Made by a program: the position numbers and the translations under genes
Source of the DNA: Oscillospiraceae bacterium
GTDB lineage: Bacteria > Bacillota > Clostridia > Oscillospirales > Oscillospiraceae
Direction: 5' to 3'
NCBI GenBank assembly: GCA_009779845.1
Contig: WRBE01000003.1
Coordinates: 1 to 64,000, forward strand
DNA length: 64,000 bases
Part shown: piece by piece, positions 32,732-40,785 of the stretch
Numbering within the stretch: position 1 is the stretch's first letter
Layout: each line of letters begins with the position of its first letter
Notes under the pieces: model-generated
Databases searched by the model: none
Seen by the model: only the letters and a program-made list of their open reading frames with translations
Told to the model about the DNA's origin: nothing

Positions 32732-33868
32732 TTAACCCCTGACTTCAATCGGCAACCTGACCGTCACCACAAGACCCCGGTCTTCTGCGTTTCTAATTTC
32801 CAACTGTCCGTTGTGATAGCGGACAATCTCTTCACAGACCGCAAGGCCGATTCCGCTGCCCCGCTCTTTGGAGCTGCCTTTGTAGAACTTCATCTTAACA
32901 TGGCCCATCTCTTCCTCCGGGATACCAGGGCCAAAGTCACGGAGTTCTACGGCCACCTCACCCCCATCGGTCAACTCTACTTTCACCATGATTTTCCCAC
33001 CGTCCCGACCGTGTTTGGCGGCGTTATCTAAGATGTTGTAGAATACTTGTCTGAGCCGTTCCGGGTCGCCGGGAATTAAGGGCAACTCCCCTTCAAAAGG
33101 CGTGTACCCTAGCTCAATCCCGTCTCGGCGGAGGTGTTCTCGATATGTAAAGATGGTCTCGCCCAACTCTTGGGCGATGTCGATTTGCTGAATGTTTAGG
33201 GTGAACCGGCCATCTTCCATGCGGGTAAATTCCAGTAATTCTTCCACCAGCTTACTCAGCCGCCGCGCTTCCCGCAAAATAATCTCCAACCCTCGGCGGT
33301 TTTCCGCCGACAGGCTCTCGTCATACAGCAGGGTCTCGCCCCAGCCGGTGATGGCGGTGAGGGGGGTACGAAGCTCATGGGACACGGACGAGATAAACTC
33401 GGTCTTTAGTGTCTCTGTCTGGTTAATCCGCATGGACATGTTGTTGATGGCGTCAGTGAGCTTGCCCACCTCGTCATCAAATTTTTTGGTCTGCTGGATG
33501 CCGTAACTGCCCTCACTAATCCGGTTAGATAGGGCCGTGAGTTGGTCTAGGGGTGATAGAATCGATCGGATGAAAAAGATATTGGTCGCAAACATGACCC
33601 CAATCAGCGCCACCGCCGTACCCAAAGCAACAAGCAACGTCCCCACGGCAAGGTGTCCCACAGCCGTCACGATAGCAAGAATGCCTAACGCAATAACCGT
33701 AAATGCCAATACCACAAAAAAATTAGAAAACAGCCAACGGCGGCGAATCCCATAGCCATACCCCGTTTTACCCATTATCCCTTTGGGTCCCACCGGATGC
33801 GCCTGCGGCACTCGCTCTCGTTTTGTTTGAGGCCCTTGAGACCCCTGTTTCTTCTTTAAAAGCCCCAT
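32732..33868 (-). CDS. Sensor histidine kinase
   Basis: A 378-residue membrane kinase. Two hydrophobic helices (about residues 49-66 and 75-100; FFVVLAFTVIALGILAIV and TLLVALGTAVALIGV) are followed by a HAMP domain. The DHp helix contains the phosphorylated His in FISSVSHELRTPLTAI, and the catalytic domain has N box FYNILDNAAKHG, G1 DFGPGIP and G2 GSGIGLAV. There is almost no extracytoplasmic loop between the helices, so it probably senses within the membrane or the signal of a partner. The ATG at 33868 overlaps the regulator's stop by 13 bases; a GTG at 33886 is possible. Confidence 0.92.
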   Translation of the reverse strand: MGLLKKKQGSQGPQTKRERVPQAHPVGPKGIMGKTGYGYGIRRRWLFSNFFVVLAFTVIALGILAIVTAVGHLAVGTLLVALGTAVALIGVMFATNIFFIRSILSPLDQLTALSNRISEGSYGIQQTKKFDDEVGKLTDAINNMSMRINQTETLKTEFISSVSHELRTPLTAITGWGETLLYDESLSAENRRGLEIILREARRLSKLVEELLEFTRMEDGRFTLNIQQIDIAQELGETIFTYREHLRRDGIELGYTPFEGELPLIPGDPERLRQVFYNILDNAAKHGRDGGKIMVKVELTDGGEVAVELRDFGPGIPEEEMGHVKMKFYKGSSKERGSGIGLAVCEEIVRYHNGQLEIRNAEDRGLVVTVRLPIEVRG

Positions 33869-34539
33869 TTGTATCCAAAACCCCACACAGTCGTAATATA
33901 AGTCGGATTCGCCGCATCGTCCTCAATCTTAATCCGCAGTCGGCGAATATTCACGTCCACGATCTTTAGCTCTCCCGCATACTCTTTGCCCCAGACGGTG
34001 GACAGAATCTCTTCCCGGCTCAGGGCCTTGCCGGGACTGTCCATAAGCATGTGCATAATAGAGTACTCCACCTGAGTCAGGCGAATCCGCTCTCCGTTTT
34101 TCTCTAGGGTGCGGTTTTTGGTGTTGAGTAAAAACGGCCCGTGCTGTAATTCGCTCTGCCCCTCACTCTCGCCGCCGGTGCGGCGGAATAAGGCATCCAC
34201 CCGGGCAGTAAGCTCAACCGGGGAAAAGGGCTTGGTCACATAATCGTCCGCCCCGGTCATCAGACCCGTGACTTTATCCATCTCTTGGCTTTTCGCCGAA
34301 ATCATAATGATTCCCAACTTCGGGTTAGCCGCCCGCAAGTTCCGACAGACCTCAAACCCGTCTGTATCCGGGAGCATGATATCAAGTAGTGCTACTTTTA
34401 TATCCGGATGGGCCTGCATCTGCACATACGCCTCCGCCCCGGTGCCGGCCTCAATCGGCTCGTACCCGCCCCGGCGGAGATTCATCACAACAAAGCTGCG
34501 AATACCGGCTTCATCTTCCAGTACCAACACTTTTTTCAT
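33856..34539 (-). CDS. OmpR/PhoB-family response regulator
   Basis: A 227-residue regulator with an N-terminal receiver (VLEDEAG acidic pair; phospho-acceptor Asp in VALLDIMLPDTDG; KPF Lys) and a C-terminal winged helix (EYSIMHMLMDSPGKALSREE, WGKEYAGELKIVDVNIRRLR). Its close fusion to the next gene suggests they form one two-component pair. The ATG at 34539 follows GGAGGTG. The regulon is not visible here; the nearest candidates are the genes immediately downstream. Confidence 0.93.
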   Translation of the reverse strand: MKKVLVLEDEAGIRSFVVMNLRRGGYEPIEAGTGAEAYVQMQAHPDIKVALLDIMLPDTDGFEVCRNLRAANPKLGIIMISAKSQEMDKVTGLMTGADDYVTKPFSPVELTARVDALFRRTGGESEGQSELQHGPFLLNTKNRTLEKNGERIRLTQVEYSIMHMLMDSPGKALSREEILSTVWGKEYAGELKIVDVNIRRLRIKIEDDAANPTYITTVWGFGYKWGF

Positions 34540-34676
34540 AAGGAAAAACACCTCCGTTTTTGTGGTGTTTGTGGCTCCGCCTCGACACATTTCGGGCTAG
34601 AATACCATAACTATAGTAGTTTACCATAAAACGCAAAGAATTGGTAGCCTTTTCTTTCCCTTTTTTTAGGGCGGGT

Positions 34677-34705
34677 TTGATAAGCCCGGCTTGATGTGGT
34701 ATGCT
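34677..34705 (+). promoter_or_regulatory. Promoter placing transcription at the PPTase start codon
   Basis: TTGATA (34677-34682), 17 bases, TATGCT (34700-34705). The expected start site, six to seven bases further on, coincides with the ATG at 34712, so the message may be leaderless. Confidence 0.45.
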
Positions 34706-34711
34706 GTCTAT

Positions 34712-35332
34712 ATGATTATCCATTGCACACCTTACGCCCCACTCAAATACGAGACAGAAATGCTGGCCCTCCTGCCCCCTGCCCGGCGGGAGCGACATCC
34801 GCAAAACAAGCCAAGCCAAGGGGCTGTCTTTGCCTATGCCCTGCTGGCTTATGCTTTGGAACAGGCGGGGCTCCCCTTCTCTGCCCAAACGCTGCGCTAC
34901 ACACCGGAGGGGAAGCCTTATCTGCCGGACACTCCCATCCATCTCTCCATCAGCCACAGTGATACGTATGCCCTCTGCGCCCTTGCGCCACAGCCTGTGG
35001 GGTGTGATATAGAAACCCTGCGCCCCGTGTCCGACCATATTTGCCGCCGTGTATTGGGCGCAGACGAAGCTTCAAACGATTTTTTTGTCCACTGGACCCT
35101 CAAAGAGAGTTATTTTAAATTAACCGAAGACCGAAAACGCCCCTTTTCCACCATCCAATTCGTCCTGCAAAACGATGGCTCTGCTGTGGCCCCAGATGCC
35201 TACGGCCACTGGTATCACAACATTCCGGGCTGTACCGCCGCCGTGGTCGCCGCTGCCCCCTTCCCCCGTCCTTTGCTCCAAATCTTGCCAACTGAAACGC
35301 TGTTTGACTACGCCGCAAAAAAATGGGGTTGA
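34712..35332 (+). CDS. Sfp-type 4'-phosphopantetheinyl transferase
   Basis: A 206-residue transferase that loads phosphopantetheine onto carrier proteins. The family segments are EGKPYL, HLSISHSD (His of the CoA-binding motif), VGCDIETLRPV (metal Asp/Glu) and WTLKESYFKLTE (WxxKEs-type). The first metal site is intact. No polyketide, peptide-synthetase or acyl-carrier gene is nearby, so the substrate is unknown; it could serve a fatty-acid or other carrier elsewhere. No ribosome binding site is seen before either candidate start (34694 or 34712), and the promoter position favours a leaderless 34712 start. Confidence 0.88.
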   Translation: MIIHCTPYAPLKYETEMLALLPPARRERHPQNKPSQGAVFAYALLAYALEQAGLPFSAQTLRYTPEGKPYLPDTPIHLSISHSDTYALCALAPQPVGCDIETLRPVSDHICRRVLGADEASNDFFVHWTLKESYFKLTEDRKRPFSTIQFVLQNDGSAVAPDAYGHWYHNIPGCTAAVVAAAPFPRPLLQILPTETLFDYAAKKWG

Positions 35333-35357
35333 ATTCCGGCGCAGAATCGGTTATAAT
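35328..35357 (+). promoter_or_regulatory. Promoter of tRNA-Leu
   Basis: TTGAAT, 17 bases, TATAAT (about 35352-35357), starting inside the last codons of the PPTase gene and 13 bases before the tRNA. Confidence 0.65.
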
Positions 35358-35370
35358 GGGCAACGTACCT

Positions 35371-35456
35371 GCCAGTGTGATGGAATGGTAGACATAGTGG
35401 ATTCAAAATCCACCGCCTTCACGGGCGTGCCGGTTCAAGTCCGGCCACTGGTACCA
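35371..35456 (+). tRNA. tRNA-Leu (CAA)
   Basis: The acceptor stem GCCAGTG pairs with CACTGGT, followed by encoded ACCA. The anticodon stem GTGGA/TCCAC closes the loop TTCAAAA, giving anticodon CAA (reads UUG). A long variable arm (CGCCTTCACGGGCG) marks a class II tRNA, and the T arm GCCGG-TTCAAGT-CCGGC is perfect. A terminator follows at 35460. tRNA 3' ends are frequent integration sites; an accessory gene starts directly after it. Confidence 0.95.
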
Positions 35457-35459
35457 TGC

Positions 35460-35506
35460 AAGCCCCTTATTCGGGTTCGTACTGTGCGAACCCGAATAAG
35501 GGGCTT
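35460..35506. terminator. Terminator of tRNA-Leu, 20-bp stem
   Basis: Arms AAGCCCCTTATTCGGGTTCG and CGAACCCGAATAAGGGGCTT pair perfectly around TACTGTG, followed by GGTTTTTT. Bases 35463-35482 recur with two mismatches after the SIR2 gene. Confidence 0.9.
35463..35482 (+). repeat. Left copy of a direct repeat flanking the SIR2 gene
   Basis: CCCCTTATTCGGGTTCGTAC here and CCCCTTATCAGGGTTCGTAC at 37427-37446 match at 18 of 20 bases, in the same orientation. Confidence 0.5.
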
Positions 35507-35627
35507 GGTTTTTTGCTGGGGTCGAGCCCAACATTTGTTCTTTTTGGAGTGACTGTGATATAATTGATATAGTTTCTTATTGATTATCATACACACAAAA
35601 ATCTGTTTTTTTATAATGGAGGAGTAT

Positions 35628-37400
35628 ATGTTTTTCTTTTTCGAAGATGGTGTAGTGCCAAGCTTTGAACAAATGATTAAGCCGGTGATGATAGCGCTGC
35701 AACAACTAGGTGGCCATGCGAAAGTGTCTGATTTGGATTCAAAGACCATAAAGATCATGAATATCCCACAAGAGATCGCGGAGAGGCCGCATAAAGGGGC
35801 GGGACGCAGGACAGAAGTGGCCTATCGGATGGCATGGGCTAGGACATATTTAAAGAAGTACGGCCTCATAGAGAATACCGTACGCGGCCGCTGGTCGTTT
35901 ACAGATAAGGTGTCGGGGAATATTGGCGATATTGACACAAATCAAATTGTGCAGGCGGTAAGGCGGGGGAATACAAAAGTTCCGGCAATGTCGGGCATTG
36001 AAAATGCGGCCGCTTTTGAACAGCTTGTTGTTTCCGTGATCAAAGATACCGTGAACAGACAGGGGAAGTCCTATTACCTTAGCCTTTCGAGCACGGTTAA
36101 TTTTGGATGTGACATGCGATTGCCGGAGGGAATTGACTCAATTGAAGGTGATGTATATTGCATCATAAAATATGCGCAGACAAGTGATAGAAATTTTTAT
36201 TCTGTCATAACGAAAGCCGTTATTCGTGCAATGCAGCACATAAAAAGTGGAACACTTTTGTTAATTATTGGAAGGCTACTGGGTGATGACGAAAGACAGA
36301 ATATCAAAAAACAGATATCTGACGTGTCAGATGTAAATGTTGTGATCTGGGATGTTCATGATGTATATGCGAGAGTGGAGCCAGAATCCGATGATGCAAC
36401 TTATCTCATTAACCCGAGACAGGCCTTAATAGATCATGCGATTTTATCCGAGCCAACGGATGAAGAGAGAGCGCAGAGCAAGGCGGTGCTGATTGAACGA
36501 GTGAAAGTGGAATATCGCCGTGAAAATCTCACTCTATTTTTGGGTGCAGGTGTCTCTATAGATGCAGGGATTCCGCAGTGGGAGACGTTGGTTAGAAAAC
36601 TGCACATCCATATGATTGGCAGCAAACTAAAAGGTCGGAAGCTCAATGAAAGGTCTATTGAAAAGCTAAATACCTTGGCATACTCCAAGCAAGGTGATTC
36701 GCCAATCGCACAAATGCGCCATATCAAGACCGGGCTTGCCGCAGAGGAATATCATCAAATTGTCCATGAGGAACTATACTCAAGTAACATAAATACGAGA
36801 ACAAAACTGCTTGACGCAATCGCAGACATCTGTAAACCGCAGAGGGCATATAATGGCATCAAAAGCATTGTGACCTATAATTTCGACAACCTAGTAGAGC
36901 AAAATTTCACTGCGAAGAAGGTTGGATTCCATTCCGTTTACCGCGACATAGATATGCCCTCTTTAGAAGAGATTAATATCTACCACGTACATGGGTATCT
37001 ACCACAATTAAACAATATAGCGCCCGAAGAAGCAAATTTGATTTTTTCGGAAGAAGACTATCATCAGATGTACCATAATGTCTATTCTTGGTCAAACTTA
37101 ACACAATTAAATGCACTTAGAGACAGCACTTGCCTGTTTATTGGCAGTTCCTTCACCGACCCCAATTTAAGAAGACTACTGGATGTAGCTTCTCGCAATG
37201 CGGAAACGGCACGGCATTTTGCAATTATGCGAAAGAACCTCCTGCCGCCTAATGGGATAGACGAACATATTTTGCAAACATATCAGGGTATTGACATCAA
37301 CATTAAAGAACAGCTTTATTGTCAATTAGGGCTAAACATCATTTGGGTTGATGATTATGATGAAATCCCTCAAGTGCTTCTCAAGCTACTGGATAGATGA
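35628..37400 (+). CDS. Mrr-N winged helix / SIR2 fusion, candidate one-gene defence protein
   Basis: A 590-residue protein in three parts. Residues 1-95 resemble the Mrr N-terminal winged helix (QMIKPVMIALQQLGGHAKVS; GRRTEVAYRMAWARTYLKKY; RGRWSFT). Residues about 115-265 (FGCDMRLP, later VYCIIKY and LLLIIGRLL) have the layout of a restriction-type PD-(D/E)xK fold, but the ExK site reads IIK, so nuclease activity is uncertain. Residues about 290-590 form a SIR2 domain: FLGAGVSIDAGIPQW near 303, VTYNFDNLVEQ near 416, the catalytic His in YHVHGY near 450, and IGSSFTDPNLRRL. SIR2 domains of several antiphage systems deplete NAD. The GGAGG before the ATG at 35628 decides the start. The gene is AT-rich beside a tRNA. 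Confidence 0.75.
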   Translation: MFFFFEDGVVPSFEQMIKPVMIALQQLGGHAKVSDLDSKTIKIMNIPQEIAERPHKGAGRRTEVAYRMAWARTYLKKYGLIENTVRGRWSFTDKVSGNIGDIDTNQIVQAVRRGNTKVPAMSGIENAAAFEQLVVSVIKDTVNRQGKSYYLSLSSTVNFGCDMRLPEGIDSIEGDVYCIIKYAQTSDRNFYSVITKAVIRAMQHIKSGTLLLIIGRLLGDDERQNIKKQISDVSDVNVVIWDVHDVYARVEPESDDATYLINPRQALIDHAILSEPTDEERAQSKAVLIERVKVEYRRENLTLFLGAGVSIDAGIPQWETLVRKLHIHMIGSKLKGRKLNERSIEKLNTLAYSKQGDSPIAQMRHIKTGLAAEEYHQIVHEELYSSNINTRTKLLDAIADICKPQRAYNGIKSIVTYNFDNLVEQNFTAKKVGFHSVYRDIDMPSLEEINIYHVHGYLPQLNNIAPEEANLIFSEEDYHQMYHNVYSWSNLTQLNALRDSTCLFIGSSFTDPNLRRLLDVASRNAETARHFAIMRKNLLPPNGIDEHILQTYQGIDINIKEQLYCQLGLNIIWVDDYDEIPQVLLKLLDR

Positions 37401-37426
37401 CACAATTTTTAGTGTTGAATTCCATA

Positions 37427-37446
37427 CCCCTTATCAGGGTTCGTAC
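37427..37446 (+). repeat. Right copy of the direct repeat flanking the SIR2 gene
   Basis: Matches 35463-35482 at 18 of 20 bases. A further inverted repeat (CTAATCCGAAC / GTTCGGATTAG, 37458-37503) follows it. Confidence 0.5.
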
Positions 37447-37529
37447 CCAACCCAGCTAATCCGAACCGCCCAATGTTCCCTGTTGGTGATGTGTTCGGAT
37501 TAGTTATTTGTTTGGACTCTACAATAAAA

Positions 37530-37568
37530 CTCAAAGGGCAGGACGTTTATACCGTTCTGCCCTTTGAG
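37530..37568. terminator. Hairpin between the SIR2 gene and the dehydratase-type genes
   Basis: CTCAAAGGGCAG pairs perfectly with CTGCCCTTTGAG across a 15-base loop. No strong T-run follows; it is 47 bases before the next start. Confidence 0.5.
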
Positions 37569-37615
37569 CATAGATAAACGAATAAACCCACCCCTTTCCG
37601 GCAATACTCTTACCC

Positions 37616-38527
37616 ATGACGACAATCGGTATACCTCGAGCCCTTGGCTATCACCGCTATGGCACCTTGTGGGAAACTTTTTTTGACGAGCTGGACATCC
37701 CCTTCCTCGTGAGCCCAGAGACGAACCAAGCCATACAATCCCAAGGGGTGCGGCACACGGTGGACGAGAGTTGCCTGCCCTTAAAACTCTACATGGGTCA
37801 CGCCGCACACCTACTGGACAAGTGTGACGCTCTGTTTGTTCCCCGGTTGGAGCGGTTAGGGCCGAGGGATGAGTTTTGCGTCCGGTTTTGGGGCCTGCCG
37901 GACACGGTTTCCGCCACCTTTCAGAAAGCACAGCTACTAACCTATGAGCTAAACTCCGGCCTGCCCGGCACCCATGAGAGGGCATTTCTCAAACTGGGCC
38001 GCACCCTCGGCAAGCACCCCATAACCACAGCAAGAGCCTATGCCCGAGCACAGGCCCGCCAGCGAGAAGTGGATTTCCACCGTTTTTCTTATGCCCGGGC
38101 GGAACTGCAAGCAACAGCGCCTCGCATTTTGCTGGCCGCAAATCCTTATATTACCTATGACCCCTATTTGGGCGGCACAGTGGCACGGCTGATTGCGCAT
38201 TTGGGCGGCGTGCCTATTTTCACCGACGCATGGAACCGTACCCAATGTCGAGCACAGGCCCGTGAAATCTCTACAGACCTCTACTGGACACTCAACCGTG
38301 AAATGATGGGTGCTGTCCATCAGGCACGCAGTCAGGTGGACGGCATACTCCTGCTCACCGCCTTCCCCTGCGGCTCGGACTGTCTGGCCAATGAGCTGAT
38401 TTTGCGCCGGGTGAACGATGTCCCTGTCATCCAAATCCTATTAGACGAACACCAGAGCCATGAGGGTCTCACCACCCGGATTGAAAGTTTTATGGACATG
38501 CTGGAAGGAAGGCGGCGCATCGGATGA
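37616..38527 (+). CDS. Acyl-CoA dehydratase activase-related protein (DUF2229 type)
   Basis: A 303-residue protein similar to the DUF2229 region of large 2-hydroxyacyl-CoA dehydratase activase proteins: TIGIPRALGYHRYGTLWETF, then ESCLPLKLYMGH, FVPRLERL and AFPCGSDCLANELIL. Conserved Cys at ESCLP, DKCDALF and PCGSDC could bind an iron-sulfur cluster. In many Clostridia these parts are fused in one protein; here they are three overlapping genes. The ATG lies 90 bases beyond the SIR2 flank. Its role may be as a companion of the activase, but the reaction is not established. Confidence 0.8.
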   Translation: MTTIGIPRALGYHRYGTLWETFFDELDIPFLVSPETNQAIQSQGVRHTVDESCLPLKLYMGHAAHLLDKCDALFVPRLERLGPRDEFCVRFWGLPDTVSATFQKAQLLTYELNSGLPGTHERAFLKLGRTLGKHPITTARAYARAQARQREVDFHRFSYARAELQATAPRILLAANPYITYDPYLGGTVARLIAHLGGVPIFTDAWNRTQCRAQAREISTDLYWTLNREMMGAVHQARSQVDGILLLTAFPCGSDCLANELILRRVNDVPVIQILLDEHQSHEGLTTRIESFMDMLEGRRRIG

Positions 38528-39645
38528 AACAACCCCGTGTGATTTCCTTTCCCCATATGGCGGATTACGCTGTCCCGTTAGAGCTTTTGTTTGGCCGCTT
38601 GTTCCCCCATGCGGAAATCCGCCCTGCACCCCCCATTACGAAAGAAACCGCCGTTTTAGGAGCCCGCCATAGCCCCGATTTTATCTGCGAACCGTTTAAA
38701 TACAACATGGGTAACTTCATCGAGGGCCTAGAGGCCGGGGCCGACACCCTGTTCCAGACCGGCACGGGTTGCCGCTACGGTTACTACGGCGAGTTGCAAG
38801 AACAAATTTTGACAGACTTGGGCTACGACTTTCAATTTATATGCCTCAACCGGGATGGCGTTCGGCCTCGGCAAGTCTATAACACCCTGCGGACACTGGG
38901 GTCTCCTCTCACCCTCCCCCGGATGGCTGGAGCCTTTGCTGTGGCTGTGGAGAGTATCCGGGCAAAAGACAAACTAGCGGATTATGTCCGCCGCCATGGA
39001 GGGGGCAATGGGTTAGAGGATATTTATAATAAATTCCTCCAAGCCCTTCTCATCGCTGATTCCGTCCCCAAAATTTTCACACTCATGCGGGCACATCTCA
39101 AACAAATGCAGGATACCAGCCAAACCCAGCCAGCACCGCCTCTGCGGGTGGGCATCGTGGGTGACTTGTACACGGTGATGGAGCCGTTTAGTAACTATGA
39201 CCTAGAGCGCAAACTGGCCAAAAGGGGTGTCTCTATCAGTCGGCGGATGAGTGTCACGTTCCTGCTCTTCGGCCCACCTAATCGCCGAACACTCCGGCAG
39301 GCAGAGGGCTATCTCCGCTATCCTGTGGGAGCCAACGGGTTAGACAGCGTGGCTCAGAGTGTAAGCTATGCCAAACAGGGGTTTGACGGGGTCATCCACG
39401 CCAAAGCCTTCGGTTGTACACCGGAGCTAAACGCCGTCCCCGCCTTGATGAACCTCAGCCGGGACTGTGACATGCCCATCTTACACCTGAGTTTTGACAC
39501 CCACCTATCCCCTGCCGGTTTTGAAACCCGTCTGGAAGCATTTTTAGACATGATTGAGATGAGGAGGCAACAGCGACATGCCGATACATGCAAGTCTAGG
39601 GATGGACATCGGTTCCATCTCCACCAAAGGCGTGGTACTAGATGA
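38524..39645 (+). CDS. 2-hydroxyacyl-CoA dehydratase-like (HgdB family) protein
   Basis: A 373-residue protein of the HgdB/HgdC-like dehydratase-subunit family. The segments ISFPHMADYAVPLELLFGRL, ICEPFKYNMGNFIEGL, TGTGCRYGYYGELQ and GIVGDLYTVMEPFSN (near residue 215) match it. Cys in FICEPF and GTGCRYG are likely cluster ligands. The C-terminus (after LDMIEMRRQQ) runs on 68 bases into the next gene, so the last 23 residues (HADTCKSRDGHRFHL and on) look like an extension past a lost stop. It overlaps the previous gene by 4 bases (ATGA), so the three are coupled. Confidence 0.8.
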   Translation: MKQPRVISFPHMADYAVPLELLFGRLFPHAEIRPAPPITKETAVLGARHSPDFICEPFKYNMGNFIEGLEAGADTLFQTGTGCRYGYYGELQEQILTDLGYDFQFICLNRDGVRPRQVYNTLRTLGSPLTLPRMAGAFAVAVESIRAKDKLADYVRRHGGGNGLEDIYNKFLQALLIADSVPKIFTLMRAHLKQMQDTSQTQPAPPLRVGIVGDLYTVMEPFSNYDLERKLAKRGVSISRRMSVTFLLFGPPNRRTLRQAEGYLRYPVGANGLDSVAQSVSYAKQGFDGVIHAKAFGCTPELNAVPALMNLSRDCDMPILHLSFDTHLSPAGFETRLEAFLDMIEMRRQQRHADTCKSRDGHRFHLHQRRGTR

Positions 39646-40537
39646 GACGAACCATGTCTTGGCCGACCACTATCTCCTCACCCAAGGCGACCCCATCGGT
39701 GCCACGCGACGGCTATTAAGAGAACTGCAAGCACAACTGCCCGCCCATACCCATATCCACGCCATTGGCACCACCGGCTCTGCCCGGCGGCTGGTGGGAG
39801 CGATGTTGGGTGCCACCGCCATAAAAAATGAAATCACCGCCCATGCTGTGGGCACCCTTTCCCGCCACCCGGATGTCCGCACCATTTTGGAAATCGGCGG
39901 TCAAGACTCAAAAATTATCCTCATCCGTGGGGGCATCGTGGCGGACTACGCCATGAACACCCTCTGCGCCGCCGGCACTGGGGCCTTTCTCTCCGCCCAA
40001 GCCGGACGACTGGGCCTCACGGTAGAAGAAATGGGCCCGGTGGCCCTAACCTCCACCACCCCTGCCCGAATCGCCGCCCGATGTACGGTTTTTGCCGAGT
40101 CGGATTTAATCCACAAAGCCCAAGGAGGCCACAGGTTAGAAGACCTAGTGGCAGGGCTGGTGTCCGCCGTTGCCGAGAACTATCTCGCCAACGTGGGCAA
40201 GGGCAAAGCCATCACGCCCCCTATCGTTTTTCAAGGCGGTGTCAGCCGCAACCAAGGTGTAGTGGCCGCCTTCGAACATGAGCTAGGCTGTGAGATTCTC
40301 ACAGACCCCGCCGGTCACCTCATGGGTGCCATCGGCGCCGCCCACTTGGCCACAGACAGCGGAAGGCTGGATACGCCCTTTCAGTTTGATCTTGCAGAAG
40401 ATGCGTATCAAACCCATACCAACCCCTGCACACTGTGCCCCAATCATTGCGAAATTGTCTATTTTTATCGAGAAAATATCTGCCTAGACCACTGGGGCAA
40501 CCGATGCAACCGCGGAGGTGCAGAAGGCCGGAATTAA
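39578..40537 (+). CDS. Acyl-CoA dehydratase activase (BadF/BadG/BcrA/BcrD ATPase family)
   Basis: A 319-residue ATPase with the ASKHA fold. The phosphate loops are MDIGSISTKGVVL (residues 9-21) and IGTTGSARRLVG, then EIGGQDSKII and the cluster-binding helix pair AGTGAFLSAQAGRL. The cysteines CAAG and ARCTVFAESD fit the single [4Fe-4S] bridge of dehydratase activators. The C-terminus carries an extra Cys-rich stretch (NPCTLCPNHCEIVYF, then CLDHWGNRCNRG), seen in the activase-related branch. It would drive low-potential electron transfer to the HgdB-like partner encoded immediately upstream. The start has GAGGAGG upstream, inside the previous frame. Confidence 0.85.
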   Translation: MPIHASLGMDIGSISTKGVVLDETNHVLADHYLLTQGDPIGATRRLLRELQAQLPAHTHIHAIGTTGSARRLVGAMLGATAIKNEITAHAVGTLSRHPDVRTILEIGGQDSKIILIRGGIVADYAMNTLCAAGTGAFLSAQAGRLGLTVEEMGPVALTSTTPARIAARCTVFAESDLIHKAQGGHRLEDLVAGLVSAVAENYLANVGKGKAITPPIVFQGGVSRNQGVVAAFEHELGCEILTDPAGHLMGAIGAAHLATDSGRLDTPFQFDLAEDAYQTHTNPCTLCPNHCEIVYFYRENICLDHWGNRCNRGGAEGRN

Positions 40538-40559
40538 AGAGCAAGAACCGGACGGCCCC

Positions 40560-40735
40560 GCCCCTTGACCTTGGCTCTTGACCCTATACTAGAAATTTTT
40601 GAGCGCAGTTCAATAGAACATCCATCCGACAACACCACCGCCCTTGACCATTGGGGTTTCGAGTACTACATCTGGCGTGAGGGTTTTGGCACCAATACGG
40701 GGTACATAGGGGCGCAGCCCCTACAAAGGGGAAAA
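40560..40735 (+). repeat. Long dispersed repeat, copy D, opposite orientation, truncated
   Basis: On the plus strand it encodes FERSSIEH, TTALDHWGFEYYIWREGFGT and GYIGAQPL; the central EYKVRNRRHSA part present in copies A-C is deleted. It ends in GGGGCGCAGCCCC, the stem shared with the other copies. It lies between the activase gene and ftsZ. Confidence 0.7.
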
Positions 40736-40745
40736 CCCAAACAAA

Positions 40746-40775
40746 AAATGGGCCACCTAACCGGATGGCCCATTT
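40746..40775 (-). terminator. Terminator of ftsZ and the dcw cluster
   Basis: On the minus strand AAATGGGCCA pairs with TGGCCCATTT and is followed by TTTGTTTGGG, just after the ftsZ stop at 40786. Confidence 0.85.
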
Positions 40776-40785
40776 CCCCAACTCT

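Noticed and set aside
35463..37446. Perfect attachment-site pair (attL/attR) for a phage or ICE
   Set aside because: The repeat is only 20 bases with two mismatches, is not the tRNA 3' end itself, and no integrase lies between; kept only as a weaker insertion hypothesis.
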